A DNA stretch of 64,000 nt from the NCBI RefSeq assembly GCF_003208175.1, contig NZ_QKMR01000013.1, positions 62,001 through 126,000 of the forward strand. Direction: 5' to 3'. The stretch comes from Ruminiclostridium sufflavum DSM 19573 (GTDB lineage Bacteria; Bacillota; Clostridia; Acetivibrionales; DSM-1351). The position numbers and the translations under genes were made by a program. Of this stretch, positions 45,565 to 53,706 are shown piece by piece. Every line of letters begins with the position of its first letter. Position 1 is the stretch's first letter. Below the pieces are notes generated by a model. That model had not been told where the DNA came from, did not search any database, and worked only from the letters and a program-made list of their open reading frames with translations.

Positions 45565-45921
45565 TTAAGACTTATTTTTATTTAACCTTTCAATAAAAGA
45601 AGTAACTAAGCTAAGGTCTTCATCTGTCATATCAATTAGCAAAGAAAGCATGTTATTGATTTTCGGATTATTTAAAATTGCAGCTGCCAATTCTTTTGCA
45701 TCCGATTTCATATTTTGTATGTTATCCCACCCTAGTAATGAGTTTGCATCCACATCTAAAGCTTTCATCAACAGGGTGATTGTATTGGAATCAGGCTTAT
45801 TTTTGTTTTTTTCCCAGTCACTTATTGAATTATGCTTTGCACCTATTAAGTCTGCCAATTGTTTTTGTGTAAGGCCCTTAGTCCTCCTTAATTCCCGGAT
45901 TCTGTCACCAAGTGCAGTCAT
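45565..45921 (-). CDS. XRE-family HTH transcription regulator
   Basis: The 118-aa protein has a Cro/CI-type helix-turn-helix at residues 5-60 (IRELRRTKGLTQKQLADLIGAKHNSISDWE), then a short C-terminal region with no protease domain. Such small repressors control phage and mobile-element genes. It is transcribed away from a consensus promoter and LexA box at 46007-46059 that serve a phage tail-like gene, so it is likely the local repressor. Confidence 0.88.
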   Translation of the reverse strand: MTALGDRIRELRRTKGLTQKQLADLIGAKHNSISDWEKNKNKPDSNTITLLMKALDVDANSLLGWDNIQNMKSDAKELAAAILNNPKINNMLSLLIDMTDEDLSLVTSFIERLNKNKS

Positions 45922-46006
45922 TTTAAATACCCCCTATACAATAGCTATATTATCAGTTAATTTTTATTTTGTAAATAAAAAATCCGAAATGGTCGAAAAA
46001 AATTTA

Positions 46007-46059
46007 TTGACATTTCGAATAAAACGAATTATAATTTTTATTGTTCGAACATATGTTCT
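46007..46059 (+). promoter_or_regulatory. Consensus promoter with LexA (SOS) box
   Basis: TTGACA (46007-46012) and TATAAT (46030-46035) are perfect with 17-bp spacing. CGAACATATGTTCT at 46046-46059, over the predicted start site, matches the Gram-positive LexA consensus CGAACATATGTTCG at 13 of 14 positions. TTCG/CGAA repeats between the -35 and -10 may bind the divergent XRE regulator. Confidence 0.75.
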
Positions 46060-46106
46060 AAAATTTGAATATAAAATGTAATATCCGGCTAAAGGAGGAG
46101 GTATGT

Positions 46107-46460
46107 ATGATAACAGAAGGAATAGATAATGCTATAAGCTCAAGGATTATGTTTTTTAATAAATATGGTTTTTATTATTTACCTGATTTTTTGAAAGAGT
46201 TCAAGGAATTCAGAAAGCTTAGAAATCTTTCTGAATCAGAAAAATTTGAGCTTTTAAAAATATTTAAAAATATTGAAGGTGAATTAAATGATAATTTTAT
46301 AAATGATTCTACCGAAATTGGTGTAGAAAGCTGGGAGAGAGTTATGGGAATAACTCCAAAGGTATATGATACGCTGAACGATAGAAAATTTAGGATATTG
46401 ACCAGATTAAATGAAAAGCTGCCGTATAAATATAGGGAAGCTGAAAGATGGCTTGCTTAA
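46107..46460 (+). CDS. Phage tail protein (YmfQ/XkdU-like, DUF2313), C-terminally truncated
   Basis: The 117-aa product resembles the N-terminal part of phage baseplate proteins of the YmfQ/XkdU type: YLPDFLKEFKEF, then ESWERVMGI and RKFRILTRLNEKLPYKYREAERWL. Full members are near 190 residues; here the frame stops right after that block, and no matching continuation is seen in other frames. ATG 46107 has AAAGGAGGAGG upstream. It is under a LexA box, as phage and tailocin genes often are. No other tail genes are nearby, so it is probably a remnant. Confidence 0.55.
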   Translation: MITEGIDNAISSRIMFFNKYGFYYLPDFLKEFKEFRKLRNLSESEKFELLKIFKNIEGELNDNFINDSTEIGVESWERVMGITPKVYDTLNDRKFRILTRLNEKLPYKYREAERWLA

Positions 46461-46781
46461 CTCTCAGAGGGATACTGATTATATAAAACAGACGGTTGAG
46501 AGGAAGCTCAAAAATCCAAATTATTATTCGGGAAAATGGTTTTCAGCCCATATAGAAGAGAGCCTTATCCATTGTCTATTACTGTGTTTTAGAATGTTAT
46601 GTACGCTACTTAACAGAATTATTTAAAACCCATACCTTATTTTTATTGTTGAACCAGCTTTTTATCCGCTTTATCTTGGTATGTAGGTAATGTTGCTGAA
46701 TTAAGTAATTATGTAAAAAATAAGTATAATAGCCTGAAAAAAATTAAATTTCCTATAATTTTATAAAATTTGTAATTTATA
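46461..46781. other. Degenerate region after the tail-like gene
   Basis: A frame at 46411-46626 (LNSQRDTDYIKQTVERKLKN...) overlaps the end of the tail-like gene. It lacks a ribosome site and shows no family similarity; it may be decayed phage sequence. The rest is AT-rich with no supported feature. Confidence 0.35.
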
Positions 46782-46831
46782 TTGCTTAAAATGTGCTAAT
46801 ATAATATAATAATTTAAAGAACATATGTTCT
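46782..46831 (+). promoter_or_regulatory. Second promoter with LexA (SOS) box
   Basis: TTGCTT (46782-46787) and TATAAT (46805-46810) are 17 bp apart. AGAACATATGTTCT at 46818-46831 is a perfect palindrome of the LexA type, at nearly the same distance from the -10 as in the first copy. Confidence 0.7.
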
Positions 46832-46879
46832 GAAAAAGTTTGGCTTTGAAGCAATGAGAGTACCTTTTGGGGGTAAGTA

Positions 46880-47074
46880 ATGATGTGTGGTATTGATAAT
46901 AATATTAGGAATGGAATTGCAGAATTATATAAAATTCTTAAAGAGAATTGCGCTATTTATGATGAAAAGTTCAGGAATATGGTAGTCAGAGAAATTGAAA
47001 CAAAGAGTAATAATAAAAATTTAACCAGGATTTGTATAAATATTATGGAGATAATAAAGTCAGAAAAAGGGTGA
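46880..47074 (+). CDS. Small SOS-linked protein of unknown function
   Basis: The 64-aa product (MMCGIDNNIRNGIAELYKILKENCAIYDEKF...) is predicted helical and soluble. GGGGGT lies just before the start; ATG 46883 is equally possible. It sits about 50 bp downstream of a LexA box, so it is likely induced by DNA damage. Its N-terminus (GIDNNI) faintly echoes that of the tail-like protein (GIDNAI). No family is recognised. Confidence 0.5.
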   Translation: MMCGIDNNIRNGIAELYKILKENCAIYDEKFRNMVVREIETKSNNKNLTRICINIMEIIKSEKG

Positions 47075-47354
47075 TTTATGTACTTTGAAAAAGAGCACTT
47101 TCCGCTTTGCTAAAGTCAATTGCAGTTCCAAGCCTTCGCGAGAATCCTATCGGGATGGAAGGGTTTGCTGAAATCAAGCTTTAACTCTGAAACCTACAGC
47201 ATGTTGTAAATTGGTACCATTACTCTATGGCATAAGAGTAATAAACCTTGTACAATATAGAATATAATAAGGGTTATTTACTTGCCGGTATTTTGCCGGT
47301 GCTTGAAGAGGTCTATGGAGGCGTTAAGACTTTCAGTTAAGGGAGAGTGCTGAA
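47075..47354. other. Gap before the phosphotransferase gene
   Basis: One end of a family A element starts at 47112 (AAAGTCAATTGCAGTTCC, then AAGCCTTCGCG), without a clear right end. TATCGGGATGGAAGGG follows. No promoter with good spacing or RNA gene was recognised. Confidence 0.35.
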
Positions 47355-49922
47355 GTGAACGAAAAATTACTGTTTTTCGAAGATATTAATAAAGATATGA
47401 GGTCTTTAGCAGGAGGGAAAGGAGCAAATCTTGGTGAAATGACACAGGCAGGATTTCCTGTTCCAAAGGGGTTTTGTATTACAACTGAAGTTTACCGTGA
47501 CTTTGTAAAGGATGCTGACCTTTTTGGAGAGCCTGAGCCTGATGCAGAACAGATAAGAGAAAAGCTTCAATCTCTGCCCCTTCCGGACTATTTGCCCGAA
47601 ATGCTGAGAGAAGCAATGAAAAAGTTTAAACCTGATGCTTTGTTTTCAGTTCGTTCTTCTGCAACAGCGGAGGATTTGCCCTATGCTTCCTTTGCCGGAC
47701 AGCAGGATACCTATCTCAATGTTCCTGTAAGTGAAATAGAGAATGCTGTACGTAATTGTTTTGCTTCTCTTTACACAGACCGCGCAGTAGAATACAGAAA
47801 AAAAAATAACATTGAAAAGGCTTTGATGTGTGTTATCGTGCAGCAGATGGTTTTTTCCGAAGCGGCAGGTGTCCTGTTCACAGCTGATCCGGTAAGCGGT
47901 AACAGGCATATAGAAGTTATTGATGCCGGGTTTGGCCTGGGAGAGGCACTGGTATCAGGATTGGTAACACCTGACCATTATTATTATAATAAAAAGAAAG
48001 GTGCTGTTTCTGAAAGAAGAATTTCATTAAAAAAAATTGCCATACTGCCTTTAATAAACGGAGGCACCATAACAAAGGAAATTAATTCTGCAAAACAGGT
48101 ATTGAGCGGCGAGCAGATTAAAGAATTAGCCTCATTTGGTGAAAAGCTGGAACAGCATTACGGAATGCCACAGGATGTTGAATGGGCAATTCAGGATAAT
48201 AAGCTTTATATTTTACAGACCCGGGCCATTACATCTCTTTATCCATTGCCTGATATAAAGGATAACGACTTTCATATTCTAATTTGTATAGGACATATTC
48301 AAATGAATACAGCTGCTTTTTCGCGGATGGGCGGAGAGACATTCGCATTGCTTTTTCGAATGAAGGATATACCTTTGACTGAATATAAAAATGAGCGCAT
48401 TTTTTTGCCGGGAGGACGGCTTTTCAGTGATCTCAGTTCATTATATAACTACGGTATCCTTCGTAAGCTGGCGCTTAAAGTTCTGCCTGAAATAGAGCCG
48501 CTGACTGCGGAAGCACTTTCGGAGGTTTTCGCACAATATACAAAATTTCACAAGAAAAAACTTTATATTCCAAAGGATGTAAGCTTCTTGCCAATAAAGA
48601 TATTCTACCGCTTTCTTAAGGGAGATACATCAAGTACGATTTCATATATGTATAAGCTGGCAGGTGAAATATCTGATAAACGTTCTCTTGCAATTTTGAC
48701 AGCCCCTGCAGGACAGCCGCGTATTCAGGCAATCTATGAAAATATTAATTTAATTAATACAATTATCCGCACATTTGTTCCATTAATTGGCCCGGGCATT
48801 CTTGCGCTGGTGAAGATGAAAAGGATGGAAAAAAGAATCTTTGGTGAGGCACGTTATACACCTTATGTAGAGATGGGACTTGAAGGCAATATTACTACTG
48901 AAATGGGACTTATGCTAGGTGATTTGGCTGACTTGGCAAATCAGCATGCAGAAGTTATAAACGAATTTCGAAATACAAAATATATTACGTTGCACCAACG
49001 TATATATGCCCGGAATGATGATTTCAGCGGTAAGTGGGCTGAGTTTCTGGATATTTACGGATGCCGGTGCGCAGGTGAATTAGATATTTCATGCTCTCGT
49101 TGGAGAGAGAACCCTGCATTGATAGCAAAGCAGCTGGTTGCTATGGCAGAAGGCAAGGAGTATGGAAGTCACCGTACGGAATATGAGGCAACTGTAAAAA
49201 AAGCTAAAGCAAAGGCGCAGGAATTTATTCGTGCGGTGGAGCATAAGGCAGGCAAGCGCAAATCGAAAAAAATAGCAAGGTATATAAAAATTTATCGTGA
49301 AGTTTTTCCGATTAGGGAGCATATGAAATATATTATAATCCGTGTAATGGATTCCGCCCGTATTGCGTTGCTCAAGCAGGGTACGGAAATGGTAATAAAG
49401 GAGCAGCTGAAAAATGCAGAGGATATATTTCTTTTACAGTACAAGGAACTATACGAAGCAATTGAAGACGGCAGTGATTTGAGAGGTTTGGCTGATGAGC
49501 GGCGACAAGAACTGCGGCATTGGCAGAAGCTGACACCGCCCCGTGTGATGACCAGCGAGGGTGAGTGTATTATTGGACGTTATAAGGCTAAGAATTTGCT
49601 TGTTGGCACAATGATAGGCTCAGGTGTTTCTTTTGGAGCAGTAGAGGGCATTGCCAAGGTAGTACTTGATCCGAAGGAATCAAGAGTGGAGGTTGGTGAA
49701 ATATTGGTAGCACCATTCACAGATCCCGGCTGGACACCGCTTTTTATAAATGCTGCTGGATTAGTAACGGAGGTTGGCGGTAAGCTCACACATGGTTCGG
49801 TTGTAGCTCGAGAATATGGAATTCCTGCTGTTACAGGGGTGGTAGATGCAACAAGTAAAATTAAAACAGGCCAGAGAATCCGTGTCGACGGCTCAAGCGG
49901 CTATGTCTGGATTTTAGATTGA
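47355..49922 (+). CDS. Rifampicin-phosphotransferase/PEP-synthase-like enzyme
   Basis: The 855-aa protein has an ATP-grasp domain (residues 1-310; AGGKGANLGEM, SVRSSATAEDLP, FAGQQDT, EWAIQDNKLYILQTR), a helical central domain of about 400 residues and a C-terminal phosphohistidine domain. The latter has GGKLTHGSVVAREYGIPAV, whose histidine carries phosphate. There is no PEP-binding barrel, so the order fits rifampicin phosphotransferases rather than PEP synthase. The central domain decides the substrate and is not resolved here. GGGAGAGTGCTGA precedes the GTG start. Confidence 0.82.
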   Translation: MNEKLLFFEDINKDMRSLAGGKGANLGEMTQAGFPVPKGFCITTEVYRDFVKDADLFGEPEPDAEQIREKLQSLPLPDYLPEMLREAMKKFKPDALFSVRSSATAEDLPYASFAGQQDTYLNVPVSEIENAVRNCFASLYTDRAVEYRKKNNIEKALMCVIVQQMVFSEAAGVLFTADPVSGNRHIEVIDAGFGLGEALVSGLVTPDHYYYNKKKGAVSERRISLKKIAILPLINGGTITKEINSAKQVLSGEQIKELASFGEKLEQHYGMPQDVEWAIQDNKLYILQTRAITSLYPLPDIKDNDFHILICIGHIQMNTAAFSRMGGETFALLFRMKDIPLTEYKNERIFLPGGRLFSDLSSLYNYGILRKLALKVLPEIEPLTAEALSEVFAQYTKFHKKKLYIPKDVSFLPIKIFYRFLKGDTSSTISYMYKLAGEISDKRSLAILTAPAGQPRIQAIYENINLINTIIRTFVPLIGPGILALVKMKRMEKRIFGEARYTPYVEMGLEGNITTEMGLMLGDLADLANQHAEVINEFRNTKYITLHQRIYARNDDFSGKWAEFLDIYGCRCAGELDISCSRWRENPALIAKQLVAMAEGKEYGSHRTEYEATVKKAKAKAQEFIRAVEHKAGKRKSKKIARYIKIYREVFPIREHMKYIIIRVMDSARIALLKQGTEMVIKEQLKNAEDIFLLQYKELYEAIEDGSDLRGLADERRQELRHWQKLTPPRVMTSEGECIIGRYKAKNLLVGTMIGSGVSFGAVEGIAKVVLDPKESRVEVGEILVAPFTDPGWTPLFINAAGLVTEVGGKLTHGSVVAREYGIPAVTGVVDATSKIKTGQRIRVDGSSGYVWILD

Positions 49923-49950
49923 CATAATTAAGTTGTATTAATAAGCATTC

Positions 49951-49987
49951 AAAAGGAGGCAAGAAGATGCTTATTGCCTCCTTTTGT
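49951..49987 (+). terminator. Terminator after the phosphotransferase gene
   Basis: AAAAGGAGGCAA and TTGCCTCCTTTT form a perfect 12-bp stem around an 11-nt loop. The T tract is inside the stem's end. Confidence 0.8.
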
Positions 49988-49998
49988 TGCCTTGATTG

Positions 49999-50114
49999 AA
50001 GTCAATTAGGGGTTAACCCTTCGCAATGATAAAATATCGGAATGATATTTATATCCAAACGATATTTATATCCAAACGATATTTATATCGTTTTTTAGCC
50101 GGTAGTAATTAACT
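49999..50114. repeat. Family A dispersed element (copy A3) with tandem 17-mers
   Basis: AAGTCAATTA at the left and TAATTAACT at the right bound 116 bp. Inside, GATATTTATATCCAAAC occurs twice exactly and a third time in part (50044-50090). The right arm (TTTTAGCCGGTAGTAATT) runs into the stop codon of the 50-aa gene on the minus strand. Confidence 0.6.
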
Positions 50115-50265
50115 ATGAAGGTTTTGCTTTGTCTTTACCCGTTTTAGCTTTGCCCTGTATCTCAGGAACAGGTTTAAAATCATTTTTTGAAAAATGATTT
50201 TTGTGGTTACTTTCGGTTCCGTGAGAATCCTTGGGATCGGGTCTTCTCATTCCTGCCTTAGCCAT
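50113..50265 (-). CDS. Small basic protein of unknown function
   Basis: A 50-aa frame starts MAKAGMRRPDPKDSHGTESN and ends KAKTGKDKAKPS; it is hydrophilic and rich in Lys, Pro and His. GAGGTGA lies 6 nt before the ATG, a strong sign that it is translated. Composition resembles small spore- or DNA-associated proteins, but no family is recognised. Its stop codon falls in the right arm of a family A element. Confidence 0.5.
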   Translation of the reverse strand: MAKAGMRRPDPKDSHGTESNHKNHFSKNDFKPVPEIQGKAKTGKDKAKPS

Positions 50266-50316
50266 TCTCTTCACCTCAACAATATTGTTGCATTTTTAGA
50301 TAAAGAGTATGCATGA

Positions 50317-51228
50317 TTAATTATTTATGTTTTTTAAAGATAGAAAATAATCATTTAATTTTCTAGGGCCTCCGAGAATATCCCTGTCAATATACAACGT
50401 TCCATCTTCTCTGGTTTTAACACTCCACTTGACAAGACAGATGCTGCCGTCTGAGATTTCAATGCCTGTTATGCAACGGGGATGGATACAGCTTCCGTCA
50501 TTAAAATATGGAGGTTGGCCTACCTCTGGAAATGATGGCTTGTGATTGTGTCCGGCGATAAGTATGTGCTTTTCTTTTATTACCCAATCTGTAAGCTGCT
50601 TTGCAACAGATATTTTAACCTGATAATTCTTTGCCGCACTTGTTGGGTCATTCACCCCCAGAGACTCCAGCGGTTTCCATAAATTCTTAACCAATAATTT
50701 TCCCAGCCACCATAAGTCACTGTTAAGCGTATTTACCTGATGGCCGTGAATTAACAAAATTTTATCGTTTGTTACTTCATGTCTGAGGACTAGGCCTTCA
50801 TGAATCTCCAAGCTTTCAAAAATAGAAGAGAATTCTTCTTCCCGCTGATTAAAAAATCTGCCCAAATTTTTTTTAACAAAGTTAAAGTCTTTCTTTTCTA
50901 TATCATGGTTACCGTATAGCATATAAAATCTGCCTTTGTCATGAAATTTTGACAAAAGACTGAAGGTATCCTTATGAACGCTCATAATGTCTGAAAGCTG
51001 GGTATTTTCCCATAATTCATCTCCATCACCCAGTTCAATATAGGTATAGTTATTTTTATAATAATAGGTCAGTGCGCCAATAAAAATATTCCTGTTTTTT
51101 AAAAAATTATCTGTCCAGCTTCCGTTTCCTCTATGACAATCACTCATCAAGATAATTCTTGAGTAATTATTGAAGGTCAATTGTTTTGCAGAATTAAAAA
51201 TGCTGGTTACTACATCTAATTTATCCAT
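50317..51228 (-). CDS. Calcineurin-like metallophosphoesterase
   Basis: The 303-aa enzyme has the metallophosphoesterase metal motifs: RIILMSDCHRGNG, ELGDGDELW, LYGNHDIE, LIHGHQVN and IAGHNHKP. It should hydrolyse a phosphomono- or diester in the cytosol; the substrate is unknown. ATG 51228 is one base past the stop of the preceding gene, whose last codons contain GAGG as ribosome site, so the two are tightly coupled. The longer frame from 51282 is an overlap artefact. Confidence 0.88.
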   Translation of the reverse strand: MDKLDVVTSIFNSAKQLTFNNYSRIILMSDCHRGNGSWTDNFLKNRNIFIGALTYYYKNNYTYIELGDGDELWENTQLSDIMSVHKDTFSLLSKFHDKGRFYMLYGNHDIEKKDFNFVKKNLGRFFNQREEEFSSIFESLEIHEGLVLRHEVTNDKILLIHGHQVNTLNSDLWWLGKLLVKNLWKPLESLGVNDPTSAAKNYQVKISVAKQLTDWVIKEKHILIAGHNHKPSFPEVGQPPYFNDGSCIHPRCITGIEISDGSICLVKWSVKTREDGTLYIDRDILGGPRKLNDYFLSLKNINN

Positions 51229-51229
51229 C

Positions 51230-52336
51230 TCAGACCTCGCTGTTAAAACTAGAGGGAAGATTGTAATTACTGTTATTCTCAAGATAGTGTTTTATTTTGG
51301 CATACGTATCAAAAATAGATAAGGTTTTTCCAATATTTAAGATTTCTTTATATAATTCTGGGGATTGCTCTTTGACTGCGATGATTTTATCGGCAATATT
51401 TGAGTAACTGCTCGTTATAAGGTTATATTGATCGCAAAACATTTTGTTTCTTTTCAGTACAATCTCATCTGTCTGGGGTGTACGTGAATACGGCTGCTTG
51501 GTATGAGGCTTATCAAAGCGTATAGCTATATCTCTTCCGCTGATTTCATATTCTTCATCGGTATAACCTATTTCACGTAACGAGGTTACAAAGGCATTAC
51601 GCATTTTTCTGTCTTTAAAGGTGATATACACATCTAATACAAGCTCGGAAGGATAAGAAAACTCCCCCAGTTTAAAACCTGTCAGCCACCAATGCTTATG
51701 TTTTCTCGAAAGGAGCTTTTCACCGTTTTTTTTCAGAGAGAATTGCATATACAATCTTTCGCTGTCGCTTGCGCATCTGTAAAAGGTTCCGTTAAATACA
51801 TCAGGAATATTTAAGTCTGGCCAGGCTGTGGTATATATACCTATTTCACAGCCTGTAGTCATGCCGTATTGACCTTTCCAGAGTTCTATCAGCCACCTTT
51901 TGCCATTGTATGTGAAATATATAGGCTCGCAATCGACAATCATACCCAATGGTGCCGCTGCTTCATCGTACAACCGGCAGTACCCCATTTTCCTTTGCCA
52001 TGCTTCCATTGTAGAAAAAAATATATCTTTTTCTGGATTGTAAGCGTAACCGGCAGTATCAATTATTTCTTCCAGCGCATCAAAATTAATTTTACCGTCA
52101 AATTTTGCTTTACTTGCTTTTTTAGGCTTTCTATCACCCGGAAGTATCGTTGTACGAGATTTTTCATCAGATAAAAAGTGATTGGTAACAAATCTGTATA
52201 TTTTTGGGGAGAAGATGACAGCAGCAGCTACAGCAGCAAAAAAAATCACGGCAAAAATAAAAATACTTAGATGTATCCATCCAAAGGTCAGTGAATTTAT
52301 TGTCAGCATAATACACATCCTAAACATCCAAAACAT
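51230..52336 (-). CDS. Membrane-anchored DUF4474-family protein
   Basis: The 368-aa protein has one N-terminal membrane helix (about residues 18-45), a basic linker and a soluble domain. That domain has FDALEEIIDTAGYAYNPEKDIFFS, PLGMIVDCEPIYFTYNGKRW and WKGQYGMTTGCEIGIY, which I recall as the DUF4474 signature. Function is unknown. ATG 52309 (after AGGATGTG) is a possible later start. It is coupled to the phosphoesterase gene. Confidence 0.75.
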   Translation of the reverse strand: MFWMFRMCIMLTINSLTFGWIHLSIFIFAVIFFAAVAAAVIFSPKIYRFVTNHFLSDEKSRTTILPGDRKPKKASKAKFDGKINFDALEEIIDTAGYAYNPEKDIFFSTMEAWQRKMGYCRLYDEAAAPLGMIVDCEPIYFTYNGKRWLIELWKGQYGMTTGCEIGIYTTAWPDLNIPDVFNGTFYRCASDSERLYMQFSLKKNGEKLLSRKHKHWWLTGFKLGEFSYPSELVLDVYITFKDRKMRNAFVTSLREIGYTDEEYEISGRDIAIRFDKPHTKQPYSRTPQTDEIVLKRNKMFCDQYNLITSSYSNIADKIIAVKEQSPELYKEILNIGKTLSIFDTYAKIKHYLENNSNYNLPSSFNSEV

Positions 52337-52486
52337 ATTACCTATATTATGATATTCACAGAGGTGTTATTATGTTAAAGAAGAAAGGCTTAAACAATAA
52401 ATATAATTTGTTGAGAGAAGGGCGGATAGACCTTGCACATAATAATTTTAAATAATTTCTGAAGAAAAATATAGCCGGCGGATGAT

Positions 52487-52525
52487 AAAAAACTGCAAAT
52501 GAACAATAAGCTCAATTGCAGTTTT
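52487..52525 (-). terminator. glnK terminator
   Basis: AAAACTGCAA pairs with TTGCAGTTTT, with further TGA/TCA pairing inside; on the minus strand it ends in TTTTTTAT. It lies about 30 nt past the glnK stop. Confidence 0.8.
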
Positions 52526-52557
52526 GGTTATAAATAGTATTTAATTTAATACTGTTA

Positions 52558-52908
52558 TCAGAGGGCAGCTTTTCCTTCAGAATTATCACTTACTCTGATA
52601 ACATTGGCAACGTCATAAATAAATATCTTGCCGTCACCTATCTGACCGGTGTGCAATACTTTTTTTGTGGTTTCAAGAACTGTTTCAAGCGGAACATTAC
52701 AAATTACAATCTCAATTTTTACTTTAGGCAGCAGCTTAATATCTACAGCTGTTCCCCTGTAATATTCCTTATGACCTTTTTGTACTCCGCAGCCCATGAC
52801 ATTAGAAACAGTCATACCTGTAATGTCGATTTTATTCAGGGCATCCATTAATTCTTCCAGCTTACTTTGAGATGTAACAATGTCAACCTTTGTTATTTTA
52901 TCAGCCAT
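52558..52908 (-). CDS. glnK: PII-family nitrogen regulator (GlnB/GlnK)
   Basis: The 116-aa trimeric signal protein has the KVDIVTSQSKLEELMDAL start and a T-loop GCGVQKGHKEYYRGT that includes the usual tyrosine. The C-terminal nucleotide site is IGDGKIFIYDVANVIRV. It reads ATP/ADP and 2-oxoglutarate and typically blocks the ammonium channel. GCAAGGAGG precedes the ATG. The amt gene lies on the same strand upstream, but a plus-strand gene (53268-53558) interrupts the usual pair. Confidence 0.93.
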   Translation of the reverse strand: MADKITKVDIVTSQSKLEELMDALNKIDITGMTVSNVMGCGVQKGHKEYYRGTAVDIKLLPKVKIEIVICNVPLETVLETTKKVLHTGQIGDGKIFIYDVANVIRVSDNSEGKAAL

Positions 52909-53267
52909 ATATATCCTCCTTGCTTTTTAACAATTATACCACATCTCATAAACTATGCCAATTTTTTATAATATATATGCTTGAGACTATTTAATGGAAT
53001 TAATTTTTTATTTTAAATAAAATTTTATTAAGATAAGGGGAAAGCATTGCCTTCATTAATAAAATGTATTATTATAGAAACGTAAAAATAATTGATTCAG
53101 GTTTTAAATGAAACTAAAAAAGTACTGTTATAGGATGCACTATGAATGTAAGACTTGGTGGAAGTTCATCTACTACATGGAACGAGTCATTTCAAGTTAT
53201 AGTAGGCTAATAGATAACATCATTATAGAAGATGTTATTTATATTTTTTGAAGGGTAGAGAATTATA
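52909..53267. other. Gap upstream of glnK
   Basis: AT-rich. ATAACATC/GATGTTAT (53214-53238) followed by TTATATTTTTT is a terminator-like hairpin on the plus strand. Short frames crossing it (22 and 47 codons) lack ribosome sites and are not called. Confidence 0.4.
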
Positions 53268-53558
53268 TTGAAAAAAAGGATATTAATATATATTTTATGG
53301 TACATTTTAACATTCGGGAGTTTTTATTTATTGCTTTTTTTAGATATAAACTTAGCTAATTATTATTTAATAATTGGAGCCTTTATATTATTAATTTGTG
53401 CAATATTTGATAGGACTATAGTTGGTGGAACAGAAACAAGAGCTAATTTTTATCTTGATAAATTCACAAAAAGTTCTAATATTAAAATAACAAATATATT
53501 ATTTATAGTCTCTGGTTCTTTTCTTCTGCCTGTAATACTTTATTTCTTTTTAAACTAG
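53268..53558 (+). CDS. Small integral membrane protein of unknown function
   Basis: The 96-aa product is mostly hydrophobic with about three helices (residues 4-25, 28-48 and 75-95), and a short polar middle (GGTETRANFYLDKFTKSS). TTG start; GAAGGG lies 12 nt upstream, so initiation is weak. It lies between oppositely oriented glnK and amt and ends at a shared terminator. No family is recognised. Confidence 0.5.
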   Translation: MKKRILIYILWYILTFGSFYLLLFLDINLANYYLIIGAFILLICAIFDRTIVGGTETRANFYLDKFTKSSNIKITNILFIVSGSFLLPVILYFFLN

Positions 53559-53602
53559 ATAGTATTCAATAAAGAAAGTTTTATTCATATAGTGAGAAAA
53601 TT

Positions 53603-53636
53603 AAGACTCACAGATTAAATGCTGTGAGTCTTTTCG
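53603..53636. terminator. Bidirectional terminator between the small membrane gene and amt
   Basis: AAGACTCACAG and CTGTGAGTCTT form a perfect 11-bp stem with an 8-nt loop and T/A tracts on both sides. Confidence 0.8.
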
Positions 53637-53706
53637 TCTGAACAATACTATTCATCTGGTGGACAAAAGAGCTTAAGGCTCTTAGAAATAAAAGCTGAGA
53701 CATATG

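Noticed and set aside
46411-46626. Continuation of the phage tail-like protein by frameshift
   Set aside because: The overlapping frame does not resemble the C-terminal half of YmfQ/XkdU proteins, so a simple one-base shift is not supported.
52372-52455. 27-codon plus-strand frame (MLKKKGLNNKYNLLREGR...) with GAGGTG upstream
   Set aside because: The ribosome site is good, but the frame is very short and nothing else supports it; left as a possible micro-protein only.
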